The notes beneath the pieces are model-generated. The model saw only the letters and a program-made list of their open reading frames with translations, did no database searches and was not told where the DNA came from. From contig CM060709.1 in assembly GCA_030686995.1 (NCBI GenBank), positions 18,443,360 to 18,507,359 of the forward strand: 64,000 bases of DNA, in the 5' to 3' direction. The position numbers and the translations under genes were made by a program. Shown here piece after piece: positions 22,443-34,058 of this stretch (positions are counted from its first letter, which is position 1; every line of letters begins with the position of its first letter). The DNA is from Artemisia argyi. Taxonomy: Eukaryota > Streptophyta > Magnoliopsida > Asterales > Asteraceae.

Positions 22443-23231
22443 TGTTGGTTTTATAGACAAAATAATAATAGTCGTGTGTTAGGATCGAACTTGAGATCAC
22501 GGGATTGCACACAATACGTATGAAGAGGAAATATAATAATTATTTATAAAATGTTATAATTAATTATTAAACACAAAACAAATAAATAATAATTAGTATT
22601 ATTGATTAATGACTAATTAATTATTAAACGAAGATTAGGAAACTAATTACTAGACATTACATGGAAACAAAAGAAGGTTCCGGAATCCCCTAGGGGTTCC
22701 AAAACCGATCGGCCCAAGGAGAAAAACCACCTCCATTGTGCCTTGAGCTCCAAGTAATGACTAGTATATAAGCAAACCCAAGGTTAAGAGTTTTCTCATA
22801 ACTTGTACACACACAACTTGGGGTTTTCTTCTCTTCTCTTTTCTTTGGTCGATCCAAAACCGAACACCCCTAAGGGTTTCGTTTTTCATACATCAACAAA
22901 GGGTTTTGTGATTTACTTGCATAAACTTTTCCTTGAATTAGTACGTGTGTACAAGAACGTGAATCAAACACACTATTGTTTGATTCTTGGATTGAATTAC
23001 AAAAAGGTAAGGGGTAATTCATATAATCCTTATAAACCCTAATTAGGGTTCATTGGTTCCGGAAGATTGCATTGATTCTTGTTCGGGCTAGAATCACTAC
23101 GGTATGTTTACTATTTAAATTAATGATTAATTAATTACATGTTATTTGATCCATTATAATTGCTTCCGCTCATGCTCACTTTGATGTTCATGGTTTATTA
23201 ATATGATTGTCATGATATAATAATTCCAACA
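22443..23231 (+). repeat. 3' LTR of the copia element
   Basis: Identical to the 5' LTR apart from A at 22533 in place of G. It ends CCAACA and is followed by the CAAGT target duplication and the remainder of MP copy 2. Confidence 0.97.
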
Positions 23232-23799
23232 CAAGTGGCTACAAATCGATCTTCAAAAGAAGGCTCATGACGGAAAGACGTCAAAGGAGATCCTTGAGTG
23301 GTTAAGAGACGAAGCAGTAAAAATACTGATTCAGATCAAGAGCTGCAAAAGGCGAAGAATAGATGACTCCCGCTATAAGTTCATAGGAGCGAGTTCCATG
23401 TATAGAGTCAGCCAGACTATATTGATCCACTGCAGTAAGCTAGAGAATTGGCCGACTGATGGAAAACTTTTGGAGTGGATATCAAATATGATTGCAGATA
23501 TATTATGCGCTTGTTTTACCAACTTACCACGCACCATAAAGATGATGTGTCATCACAACGCGATAGAGAAAAGGGAAGATAGTGTCCGCTCTGCAGCTCA
23601 GCTTCTCGGAAGATCCAGAAAGATCCTTGAAATCCTTAATACACGCCAACTTCCAAACATAGATGTGGACTCGATGGCATACATTAGTAAGTGGCATGCA
23701 TTACCAAAGAGTGAAATACCTAATGGTGCTCCTTTGAACCAGATTCAACTAGCTTCTCCAAGTCCTAATGAATCAGTCATTGTGAATATTGGCGTGTAA

Positions 23800-24308
23800 T
23801 AGTATGGATTTATCGATCATGCATAAAAACTATTTAGTTTCAAGTTTCTCATGTATTTTTATTAAAGAACGGTGTTTCTTGTTTGTTATTTTCTCGTGTT
23901 CAATGTATTTTTATTACAGAACGGTGTTTATTGTTTGTTATTTATGCATTTTTATTAAAGAACGGTGTTTCTTGTTTGTTATTAACGAGTATATATAATT
24001 TGCCTTATGTTGTGACGAATTTAAAGTATAGATTTTTAATCAGGACTGAAGTTTACTCAAATCAAATTTTGCGTAGTTCAGGCAATTAGGAATACATGAT
24101 TATATATAAGTTTTATTAAAAAACAAAAAATCTACAAAAACAATATAAACAATCTAAGGAATTTAAAAGGAACAATACAGATAACTTGATAGAAATGAGT
24201 GTATAAAAATTATAAAAACATGTAGGGATTGTTTTGACAAACCTAGAAATTTAAGGGTAAATTTAATAAAACACATAAAGATCAAGGGTCATTTATTTAG
24301 TATTTTTT

Positions 24309-24344
<36 letters not shown>

Positions 24345-26353
24345 CCTCCTACAACAATCTTTTATAACATCCTTTTGGATTAATTTTGTCACACGTCATG
24401 GAATTGAGTTTTATTGTTCATAAGCTTAACAATCCCAACTGCAAAACATTTTCTCACCCCTAAGAACACAAGAAAAAGAATAAGACAATCTGTTTATAAT
24501 AAAAAGAAAATATTTTAAAGACCGAATATTATAAAAAGGATTAGGATCAAACTTGTACGTGTAGATATCTTGGCCCTCCAACTCTTTCTTGCAAAAGTAA
24601 CAAAAGCCCAAGAAATCACCAGAGGTACGAATTCAGGACTTCCAAAGGATTAGTCTCCCATTCTTCATAAGGCTTAGCAATAAAAGGATTAGTTAGTCTA
24701 AAATATACTCTGGTAAGTTAAGATTTAATAATACGACATGTTGCGGCTAATAGTATTATTATTTGTTTCACCCGTTTCAGTTTTAGAAGTGTTTAAAATC
24801 CACCCATTTTATGCATCCATAGAGCTTAGTGAAAACTTATCCAACATAGGCAAAAATAAAGAAGTTCAAAAAATGCCAACTTCTAACTCACACCTTTTTG
24901 GGCAAGAACCTTATTATGTCTCATTGTGTAGAATTTTGGTAAGTAGGCAAAGATAGTGCAGCAATGTTTATATGGAAACGTGAATATATTGTGACTGATC
25001 AATAGAATTGGAACATTATACGACCACATTTTATTGGGATGAATTGAAAGAATTTGTAGATAGAGTAATAAGATTGATCATGCTATCCATCGAATGATAA
25101 ATGGTAGTCATCAAGTGGCGTGGTTTACTTTATGTTTGCAGACTTATCTATAGCTATCTGGCTCAAGAGAGTTTTGATTGTCACTTGAATGATTATGAGT
25201 TGGGTAAAAAGGAACATACTTTTATTTGTTTTTAATGTAAGTAATTAAGGTTGTGTTGAAAGTGTTTATATGCTTATTGGTTTGTGATGAATTGGATACG
25301 ACTATATGTCTATATTGAAGGTGTTTCGCATTGGTTATTAAAAGTGATTTATCTACTTATAATTTTTAGAATAAGCCCCGTAATGATTGTAAAGGAAATC
25401 TAAAAGAACCTTTTTGACAAACTCAAATTTTCAAGGGTAGATTTTGAAGAAACACATAAAGTTTAAGGGTCATTTAGTTAGTATGCAAAACAAGGGAAAA
25501 AATGAAATTAACTTGTTAAGAGTCGAACATGGGTCCTCTTGTCCATTTTCGAGAATGATACCAGTGGTTAGCGTCTCACTTGTTTCACTTGATGGCAAGT
25601 TTGTATGATATAGCACATATTATTCATTTCCAAAACACTTTCAACCACTTTCAAGTATCTATCATGATGGCAATAAAGCTCCATATGCAAGTTACTTTGT
25701 TAAAAAGGGATAAAATGAAATACATTAAGTAGTATAAGGACCATACTTATATCTTTCTGTATGTTTACGTTGTATTTTTGAGTTTTTTTAAGTGTGAATA
25801 GAAATGATGAGTAAAGAAGATAAAAGGAAAGAAAAGAAAAAAAGAAAGAAAGAAAGTTGTCTTATGTTCTCGAGTTGAAGTGAAATAAAGAAAATGAAAT
25901 AATATTGTATTCTCAAGTTGGGATAAAAATTAATAAATAAGATAATTATATTTGGGCCTTTCAAAACATGTTCATTTTATCATGAAAATCGAATATGAGT
26001 ATATATTGAAGGTTATTATAGTTATTATATGCTCAATATTTGTATGTAGAATTGTTTCCTTTCAAATCTGTCAATATTTGAGCTGAAATATTTTAAATAA
26101 ATATATTAAGAATTTTTCTGTCATTTTTTTTTATTTTCAAGAAAAACTAAAAAACATAATAAAAGTTCAATTCTTTTTATCATTTCTTTTCCTTTCACTC
26201 TAGAAAGAACTCCAAAACAAAGTGTCGGTGGTCATATTGATTAGGGAGCTTCTGGCACAACTAGAGATACTATTAAAATACAAGCCTTTTGGTTTAAACT
26301 TGAGTTAATTAACTTAATATTAAAAAAAAAAAAAATGAATCTAGAAAGTTATA
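23800..26353. other. MP copy 2 downstream region and spacer
   Basis: No gene was found. From 23800 to about 25330 the DNA matches the region after MP copy 3 (36191-37640, then 45659-46250). It includes three tandem copies of an AAAGAACGGTGTTTCTTGTT-like word just after the stop, a poly(A) tract near 24307-24342, and a GAAA-rich stretch near 25830. A weak tRNA-like B-box (GTCGAACATGGGTCC) lies near 25540. Confidence 0.6.
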
Positions 26354-26605
26354 CTCCGTCCGTCCATAAATAAATGTCCAATTTGACTATTCAAAGTCAA
26401 ACTGGTTTAATTTTGACCTTAAATATTTTTTGTGTGTTATATAATACATGAAAAAAAATTACACCATTAAAAAATACACTTAAAACACAATCCATTCATA
26501 TATTTTGCAATAGATATTATATTACACCCACAAAAATAGTTAAAGTCAAAGTTGAACCAGTTTGACTATGAAAAGTCAAACTGAACATTTATTTAAGAAC
26601 GAAAG
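26354..26605. mobile_element. Stowaway (Tc1/mariner) MITE
   Basis: The ends CTCCGTCCGTCCATAAATAA and the inverse ATTTATTTAAGAACGAAAG, with TA on both sides, are typical of Stowaway. Inverted repeats extend inward with AGTCAAACTGGTT words. The element is 252 bp, non-coding, upstream of CCCH copy 2. Confidence 0.9.
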
Positions 26606-26634
26606 TAATATAAAAGTGATTTGTTTATAACTTA

Positions 26635-26639
<5 letters not shown>

Positions 26640-26686
<47 letters not shown>
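26640..26686. repeat. (TA)n microsatellite
   Basis: An uninterrupted AT dinucleotide run just upstream of the CCCH copy 2 5' region. Confidence 0.95.
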
Positions 26687-26692
<6 letters not shown>

Positions 26693-26836
26693 ACAAACAA
26701 ACAAAATTGATTCACACACACTCTCTCTAAACCAAAACAAAATTAAAAAAATTACTCGAAACCCCAAACTCACACAAAATCAAAACCTAATTTCATTTTC
26801 ATAAAACATTCATTGATTCATTTTATTAAAAAAAAA

Positions 26837-29800
26837 ATGGAGGAAGAAGAAATAATAATAAAAGGATTCACTGATTGCGTTTATTTCTTAGCTTCTCCTC
26901 TTACTTGCAAAAAGGTTGTTTAAATCATTTATTTGTTAGGGTTTTATATAATTTGAATTTATAAGATATTAGTTGATTTTGTTGCGGTTATTTATCAATG
27001 TGATTTGTGTAATGTAGCTGTTTTTAGTGACTAGTTATTGTTATGTTGCAAGTGTTTGCCTTAAACGTCATTATTATGTTAATTGATTTGCGTAATGTAG
27101 CCGTTATTGTTGTTATGAATGTGAATGCGATAATGCGTGTCTGTTTTTTGGATTTAAGTTTTTAGTTGATTTGTGCAATGTAGCAGTTATCGTTTGTTAG
27201 ATTTTTTTATGTAAGCCGGTTGTTGCTTAGGGTTATAATTTTGTCTTCATTTTGTGAATGTGATATAATGTGCGTAGCTGTTTGACAATTTGTGTATTGT
27301 ATAAGTAGGGATGCACGTTTGTTTAATGAAACGTATATAACTTTATGAATGGAATTTAGCGTTTCTAAGTTGTGAAATGATTTGTTGGTTGGTATTAAGG
27401 GGGTGTTTGACTGTTTGTTTCGGCTTATATAGCCGGCTTATGGCTTATTGGTTTTGGGCTTATGTTTCATTAGCTCACTTTTTATGGCTTATTTTCAAAC
27501 TTTTCAGCTTATATAAGTTCATTATGACATAATAAACTTATATAAGCCGAAAAGTTTTGAAAATAAGCCACAAAAAGTGAGCTTATGAAACATAAGCCCA
27601 AGACCAAATAAGTCATAAGCCGGCTATATAAGCTGATTGCTCGATTAGATTATTATTTGCGGCGTTGTTAGTTTCTTTTATAATATGGGGCTGAGATAAT
27701 GGTGATTGTACACATATTGTTAGATAGTGTGCTGCGAAGATTCTCTGTTTTGTTTATATTTGCGGTTACTTCCTCTTTTGTCCTTTCTGATATATTGTAT
27801 CGTGAGCCTGACCATGTTGATACTTGTGTTTTTAGGGAATTGAATGTGAATATCGTCACTGCGAGGTTGCTAGGCTGAACCCAAGAGATTGCTGGTATTG
27901 GTTGGGAGGCTGCTGTTATAATCCTGAATGTGCTTTCAGGCATCCTGTAAGTTCATACTGCTCTTAGGCCAATATTATACTTTCTTCTATCATGCAGTGT
28001 CGACAAGGTTAATTATATGGATATACTACAGTACTCGATTTCTGGTATAGTTGTATGGATATGGTGTCTCAACTGTATTTGATTGCAAATTTGGTATCTG
28101 CACCATTTAGCATGCACGTTTAGGAAATAGGTACCTCAGAATGAATCCTGTTTGGGAATAATATGACGATGAATTTTTAGTTAAATATCGTTCTCAAGTA
28201 TTGTCAGTCTAATTCAACACTCAATTTTGAACATGTAAATGTCTAATTTGCTCAGCGAGTGGCACCATGCCTTATTACGATGCCTTAGATAGAACAATTC
28301 ATTTGCCTAAGATCGGCAGAAGTTTTGACATATCACTTTATCGAGGCTATTGCCAACTGTCTTGTTTGGTTGCGATTTTATATTGGGATTCTAGTGTTGA
28401 AAATGTAAATAATTACAATTTAACTTTACTCGTACCACTGCTGAGAACTTTAAGTACATGACGTTGTCAATAGGATTGAGTGGTTATACTTGGTCCATGA
28501 CACAGAGCAGACCAAATTAAATTGTGGATTGGCATCTAACACGCTCTTACCCGCCCATGTATGGTTGTGTTCTTGTAATATAGTTCACAGAAAAGCTAAT
28601 TTCTATATATGGTGGAGAAAGTGTTGTTATGTTTATACTTTTCACACTCCTACCCTTTCCAGTGGTTGGACGGTTCTTTGGTAAAAGCATTAAGCATCCA
28701 TCTCTCACACCCTAACCTTCCTTGTCTTGTAATGGTGGCAATGATACTATCTATATCATAATTAATATACATAGATATTTTTTTTATTTGCTCGTTACTT
28801 ATTTTGAGCTTACCCCTGGTGTGGTATGTACTGTTATAATACTGTAATAAATAGATATGCTTATAAAGAGGTCAAGTTCTAATGATATAGTATATTGATA
28901 TGGCTTTACCATATTCTTCGTCCCCTAAACTGAGTTTTAAGCAAACATCATATTAGCTGCACAGTTGATAAGACTTCATATGGACAAACTTATTGACTAT
29001 GTTTGGTCTCATAGCGTAAGCCAAAGCTCCTTAGGTTTCATCTCAAAGCTATCCCGTCTTATTGTCTTTTACATCTATTACCGTGTGATGTTGTTTGACA
29101 AGTTGAAATTTCAATTTGCTTGTATATATGTTCTGAATTATTGTATGCTACATTTCTAGCCACTGGATGGACTCAAGGAAGCATATCATGAACCTTCTAA
29201 TTTCAACAATGGACCTGCCTTACCCGTGGACAAGACAAATGTTCCTTGCTACTACTACTTGAGGGGGTTTTGTGGTAAAGGTGATACCTGCTCATTTCTA
29301 CACGGACCTGCTGCATCCGCAGTTACCAATGAAGTACCCTGTGAAAAGAAGTTATCTGTAGCAACTAACACTGGATCAAAACCCGTCAAGAGTCATCCCG
29401 ATCCACCTGAATCTGTTCAAATCAAACACACTCACCCAGTGGAAAAACGCACTCAGGATTCCCACCAGTTAGCTTATGGGGTACCAGTGAAAAGTGAACC
29501 TGTTGAAAGTAAAGAAAATGTAAAACATGTAGTCTTTGCTCAAAGTGAAGAAAATGTTGAAGATGAAGGATTTGTTCAAAGTGAAGAAAATCTCAAAGAT
29601 GAAGAATCTGTTGAAAGTGAAGAAAATGTGAAACATGAAGAATTTGTTCAGAGCGAGTCAGATGTTTTTGATGATCATAGCTCAGATGGTTATGTAGAAC
29701 GTGAAGGGTACATGAAGTCGCCACCAGGTTTTGACGTGCTTGTTGAGGGTGGATCATCAGAAAGACTAGGTTATGAAAAAGATGCTGATTATTATACCGT

Positions 29801-30515
29801 TTATGATGAAGAACACAGGGTGGTCGATGTTCATTATGCAGATTACAATCCTGCCTACACAAAATCGGAAAATGCACTTAAAGAACAGAGGTATGATGTT
29901 TATGATCGTTTCGATGAAATGTCTGAGCAACCAAGGGAAAGCATCTTTTACCGCCTTTCTTTCCAGAAAAGGAATTCAAAACCAGAACCAATTCTCAAAA
30001 GACAAAGAGGTTCTGATCTTCGTGAGTTTTTGAAGCATAAGGTTGTTGATGGCAGTTTCTTCAAAGGGTATGAGTCAAATCATCGAATCAAGGGAAATCC
30101 TAGAAGGCATGGGTCCTGTGTTGGGATTGACTTTGACTATAGAGCTAGGATAAGCGAGGTTGTCTATATGAACAAACACAGACAGCCAATTAGGGATAAG
30201 AGGCTTATGAAACCACTGGTTTTATCTTCGGCAGTCTCGAGGTCAAGGAAGTTAGCTCAATACTCTAACAGAAGATCCCGCGATGAATCTGGTGTTTTTA
30301 CAGCTCAGCTTCTCGGTAGATCCAGAAAGATCCTCGAAATCCTTAATACACACCAACTTCCAAACATAGATGTGGACTCAATGGCATACATTAGTAAGTG
30401 GCATGCATTACCAAAGAGTGAAATACCTAATGGTGCTCCTTTGAACCAGATTCAACTAGCTTCCAATAAATCAGTCATTGTGACTAGGCGTGTAATAGTA
30501 TGGATTTATCGATAA
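26837..30515 (+). CDS. three-finger CCCH protein fused to an MP C-terminal tail
   Basis: The model is join(26837-26914, 27836-27946, 29160-30515), 514 residues, with canonical GT/AG sites. Fingers lie at C14-C24-C30-H34, C45-C52/53-C58-H62 and C93-C101-C107-H111. The NPRDCWYWLGG and FRHPPLDGL context is that of plant CCCH proteins like Arabidopsis C3H17, presumed nuclear nucleic-acid binders. Four tandem 12-residue acidic repeats (ENVxxExFVQSE) follow from about residue 182, then SPPGFD and a basic region. After GVF at about 30297 the frame enters the last ~70 codons of the MP family (AQLLGRSRKILEILN ...) and stops at 30515. The normal CCCH C-terminus is absent. The frame stays open across the junction, so a chimeric protein is predicted if it is transcribed. 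Confidence 0.75.
27399..27633. mobile_element. Harbinger-like MITE remnant in intron 1
   Basis: Orthologous to the MITE at 2105-2333, with GGGGGTGTTTG at the left. The right terminal repeat and about 40 further bases have been deleted between two AGC triplets. Confidence 0.8.
29514..29657 (+). repeat. four 36-bp coding repeats (12 residues each)
   Basis: Four consecutive in-frame units encode variants of ENVKHEEFVQSE. They give a strongly acidic linker in the CCCH protein. CCCH copy 1 is truncated before this position, so repeat number cannot be compared. Confidence 0.9.
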
Positions 30516-30600
30516 GGCATGTGGGATCGTAAAAAAGAGGGTGTTTCTTGTTCGATGGGTTCGATGTATTTTATTAAAGAAGGTGTTTCTTGATTGTTAT
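30298..30600 (+). other. captured 3' end of an MP gene
   Basis: From the junction CAGCTCAGCTTCTCGG this segment matches the end of MP copies 2 and 3 (near 23594 and 36000), including the shared stop region and the AAAGAAxGGTGTTTCTTG word downstream. It lacks everything 5' of that point. A few bases (ACAG/GCAG) are shared at the breakpoint, which fits a microhomology join. Confidence 0.85.
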
Positions 30601-31437
30601 TAACGACACTAAAAAAGAGTAAACTACATAATCGTCCTTGTGGTTGTAGCAAAATTGCATGTTTCGTCCAAGAACGCAAAAAATTTTACCAATGATCCCT
30701 ATAGTTGTCCCAATTGAGTTGACCGGTCCTTTGACATTTTAATCATCCAATTGGACGTTAAGTCCATTTGTATTATTAGTCCCAAACGGCATCATGTATC
30801 AATATTAGTCCATTTAGCCAATGATTGTTTGCAACGTTAGTCCTTTATACTAACGGTTGTTTCTAACCCCACCACAACCACCACCACTCGCTACTACCAC
30901 TCACCACCGCCACCACTCAATACCGCCTCCAACCACCACCCGCCACCACCAACCAACACCACCAACACCACCGTTACCCACCCCCACCACCACTCGCCAC
31001 CACCGTTCGCCACCGCTACCCACCACTACCACCAACAACTACTACCACCCGCCGCCACCTACCACCACCACCTCCACCCACCCCTACCACCACCACCACT
31101 CACCATCGCCGCTCACAACCATCACTCGCCACCGCCACCAACCACCACCACCGACACCCACCACTACTTGCCATAGATATATCTACTTAGTTAAATAAAA
31201 ACGTAATTTCGTATGTGAGTGTAACATATTTAATATCTACTTAGTTAAATAACTAGTAGCACAACCAGGAAATTTTGCGCACTTATTCTAAAACATAAAT
31301 TAAAAAAAAAATAAAAAATAAATAATCTCGTTCTAGTAAATCGATCTTTATTACAAAAAACATAGAAAATATATGCTCATCAGAAATTACACCCATTTTC
31401 AAAAAATGTTAAAAGCTTCTATACTAAATTTAACAAA

Positions 31438-31494
<57 letters not shown>

Positions 31495-31885
31495 CGACAA
31501 TTAAAGAAACATTGTGATCATCGAAGTCACGTACTATTACTTGCATTGTTGAGATTATGGAAAATAATTGGTGAGAAATTATATTTTCTAACTTAATATA
31601 GTGATATTAGGTGTTGATTTGCATAGAATTATTGGAGAATTTGAGAAATTATTTGACTATCGTTAGTTTTCTAGTAATAAATAATTAAATACCTACTACC
31701 ATTTAATAAATAATTAACTTTGAATGTATAAAGAGCAAAAATATATGATTATGACACTTAATAACTAGTCTACTTATATAAATAACATCTTTTTGTTTTG
31801 GGATAGAAAATATAAGCTATTATATTCTTCTACAAGTATCTCGCACTCATGCACGTACGTATGTATGTGTGTATAGTATACAACC
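30601..31885. other. spacer with CCACCA-rich tract and microsatellites
   Basis: No gene is supported. From 30868 to about 31175 the plus strand is a degenerate (CCACCA)n-like tract; the open frames through it are low complexity. A (TG)n(TA)n microsatellite lies at about 31439-31492. The segment 30610-30850 resembles common plant intergenic repeat text (ATAATCGTCCTTGTGG) but its ends could not be fixed. Confidence 0.6.
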
Positions 31886-32686
31886 ATGGTGAAGCTCCTT
31901 TGTATAGCTATCATTTGCCTTATGAGCCTCATGACCAAAGGTATACCAACTTTTATTTTGCTACAATTATGTTATATATTTGTCGAGTAAGGATCAAATG
32001 AGTAATAAAAGTAAAATGAGAAGAATGAGAAGTAACCACAGCCGCACATTTCAGATGCATCTAAAAAATAAGATGCATCTCTCATGAAATTCTCATTCTT
32101 CATTTGAAATATGTGGCTACAAACATTTCTCATTCTTCTTATTTAATTTTCTCTTCTTAGTGGATCCATTCCCTTTGTCTATATACATTTCTTAACGTAC
32201 ATGATGTTTATGTGATTCGCAGATGTGTTATGCAAAAAATTTGACGCCTTCCATCTCGCACTCCTTCAAGAGCAAAGCCATCAACAAGGTCAATTAGGTG
32301 TGTTCCTTGAAAATCTGCATCATTCATGTTTCTCACCATCATGCATGTTTCACATTTGTCTTAACATAATGTGTATGTAATTTATTTTGCAGATGTTTTA
32401 CCTGAAAATAATGAAGCTTGTGGTGGACTCACAATCCTTCAAGAGCCAGACGAACACCCTGGTCAATTGGTTGTATATCTTACAAACCCGTGTCTTTCGT
32501 GTGCCGTAGAACATGTTAAACTAAATTGCAAGGGGTTTACTTTACATCTAGATCGAAGATATGATAGACCCTAAAGTCCTCTTGAAACAAGGTGACTTAT
32601 GCATCGTAAACAATGATGAACCAGTGAAGTGAACCAGAGATTATTATCAATTCACATTTGCTAGTCAAACTGTAACATGTTCATGA
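31886..32686 (+). pseudogene. TPD1-like copy 2, frameshifted
   Basis: Exon 1 (31886-31940), exon 2 (32223-32297) and the start of exon 3 (from 32393) align with copy 1 and keep their splice sites. In exon 3, after NCKGF, an insertion of about 11 bases near 32540-32562 shifts the frame and brings a stop at 32574. A further deletion removes the VIVVSFSY region near 32628. Intron 1 carries a 189-bp MITE. The conserved DACH/EAC cysteine region is followed by a truncated domain, so it is unlikely to work. Confidence 0.8.
31985..32173. mobile_element. MITE in TPD1-like copy 2 intron 1
   Basis: A 189-bp insert with ends GAGTAAGGATC and GATCCATTCCC, inverted subterminal AAATGAGAAGAATGAGAA words and internal GATGCATCT motifs. 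TTTGTC is present on both sides (31979-31984 and 32174-32179). Copy 1 intron has the empty site. It belongs to the same family as the element at 48111-48504, which has a 9-bp duplication, so a MULE-type MITE is likely. Confidence 0.75.
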
Positions 32687-32770
32687 ACTAATAGTTTTTA
32701 TTAATACGTCGTCTTAAATAACTCATGATGAGTATCAAATGAAGTGTCTTCCACTGTTATTATAACTATG

Positions 32771-33045
32771 ATTTTTTTTTCTTTTATTATTATTATTATT
32801 ATTATTTTTTTGCCTAAATCTATGTGTTATGAGTAGCAAAATAAAACTGTAACTAAAGTTTGTACTTAAGCCGAATAACCAGATTCTTGCACTAAGAATA
32901 TGTACCCAGAATTGAGGTATTCGTGCGACTGTTTTCAATCTTTTTCCCTAACCACCTTTAAGATATGTATTGAGTGAAATATGAACCTCAGACATTTTGG
33001 GAGGGCATCAATGTTCTTGACCCGACTGCTAAGCCACCTGTGGTG
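32771..33045 (-). mobile_element. unit-3 copy of the TPD1-downstream SINE
   Basis: Matches 5281-5572 in order: T/TTA-rich tail at the left, body, then the tRNA-like head near 33000-33045 (GGCTTAGCAGTCGGG on the minus strand). It is followed by a 36-base poly(A) run (33071-33106) absent from the other units. Confidence 0.7.
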
Positions 33046-33070
33046 GTTAATAACGAGTAACTATCACGTG

Positions 33071-33108
<38 letters not shown>

Positions 33109-33360
33109 CCTACTTTTTGAACAAGTGTTGATGTTGACAACAAGTAACAAACACTAAACATGCAATATCTGTTGCTTAAACTCTACTTTTAGAACGAGCA
33201 CAAAGGATAAACGAGATCTCTCGAAACAATCTATTTTACTGGCACTATTTGCTGGGAGAAACTTGAAATTCCAAATACCATATAGCTCAATAACACTCAT
33301 GGAGCGAATTTCTTATACACGATATCTAAAAATAAATAACTCATCATATACTGTTAAAAG

Positions 33361-33680
33361 AAGGGCAAATAATATAAAAAGGTAACATACTTGCCACAAT
33401 TTCTTCGATTGGGTAGTGAACTACAAAATTTCCCATTTGGCACTATTAACTTGTCTTTTTTTCTTTTTCTGGGTATTTTGTAAATTTTTTGGACAATTTT
33501 GCCCTTCGGGAAAAAAAAATTTGTATTAGCTATAAGGGGCAAAATTGTCCAAAAATTTTACAAAATACACAGAAAAAGAAAAAAAGACAAGTTAATAGTG
33601 CCAAATGGGAAATTTTGTAATTCACTACCCAATCGAAGAAATTGTGGCAAGTATGTTACCTTTTTATATTATTTACCCTT
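33361..33680. mobile_element. long-arm foldback MITE
   Basis: The two halves are near-perfect inverted copies of about 145 bp, starting AAGGGCAAATAATATAAAAA and ending TTTTTATATTATTTACCCTT, with a ~30-bp spacer. AAAAG flanks both sides (33356-33360 and 33681-33685). Sister units have the empty site. The ORFs on both strands inside it encode the same peptide because of the palindrome and are not genes. Confidence 0.88.
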
Positions 33681-33685
33681 AAAAG

Positions 33686-34058
33686 AATGTCAAGTATGAC
33701 ACGTTTTTGGGAATTATCTCTTAATTAAAATAGAAAAATATTAGAAAAATAAGGCCTTGTATGGCTTAAAACAAACCACGAATAGCAGATTTGACAAGTT
33801 ATCTTTGCATGCATGCACGCGTTTACAAATTGTCCAGCAGCACTGGCCCTTGAAAGCGAAATATGAAGCCGGTAAGAAACTGAATACTGATTAGAAATTT
33901 AATCGCTCTTTCATTGAACTTATATAAAAAGTCTAGCTGTATATATATGTAACTTTTCTTGTTTATTATATATATCTCAAACCTATACGTTTACGTCTTG
34001 TCTACTAAATTAAGTACAATCTTTATTTAATTTTTCTTCTGGAGAAGAAATTAAGCCA
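33686..34058 (+). promoter_or_regulatory. MP copy 3 promoter region
   Basis: Contains TATATAAA at 33921-33928 and the conserved CTGGCCCTTGAAAGCGAAAT and AAGTACAATCTTTA blocks shared with MP copies 1 and 2. The ATG follows about 130 bp after the TATA box. Confidence 0.6.

Larger units (their letters stand above)
15082..23231 (+). mobile_element. young full-length Ty1/copia retrotransposon (8150 bp)
   Basis: Two 789-bp LTRs (15082-15870 and 22443-23231) begin TGTTGG and end CCAACA. They differ at one site by my reading (G at 15172, A at 22533). The target duplication CAAGT lies at 15077-15081 and 23232-23236; the empty site is MP copy 3 (CGCAAGTGGCTAC near 35636). The domain order gag, zinc knuckle, protease, integrase, reverse transcriptase, RNase H is copia-type. 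With a rate of 1.3e-8 per site per year the age would be roughly 50,000 years, with wide error. Confidence 0.97.
13451..23799 (+). pseudogene. MP family membrane protein, copy 2, split by a copia element
   Basis: Coding pieces run from the ATG at 13451 to 15081 and resume at 23232 to the stop at 23799. Together they match MP copy 3 throughout. Besides the retrotransposon, two deletions shift frame relative to copy 3: one base near 13931-13939 (GGGTTTTTC versus GGGTGTTTTC) and four bases near 14150-14165. The protein has about nine hydrophobic segments and conserved words such as YWMMAETGNPQFAIACSEVASAF and RRVWTQVEVYRK. The family is plant-specific to my knowledge and has no assigned function. 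The single-base event is in a homopolymer, so it could be an assembly error. Confidence 0.85.

Noticed and set aside
30857..31198. 113-codon open frame rich in Pro, Thr and His
   Set aside because: It is a by-product of a (CCACCA)-like low-complexity tract; other frames are open too and no domain is present.
33354..33699. Two overlapping ORFs encoding nearly the same peptide on opposite strands
   Set aside because: They come from the inverted arms of the foldback MITE at 33361-33680.
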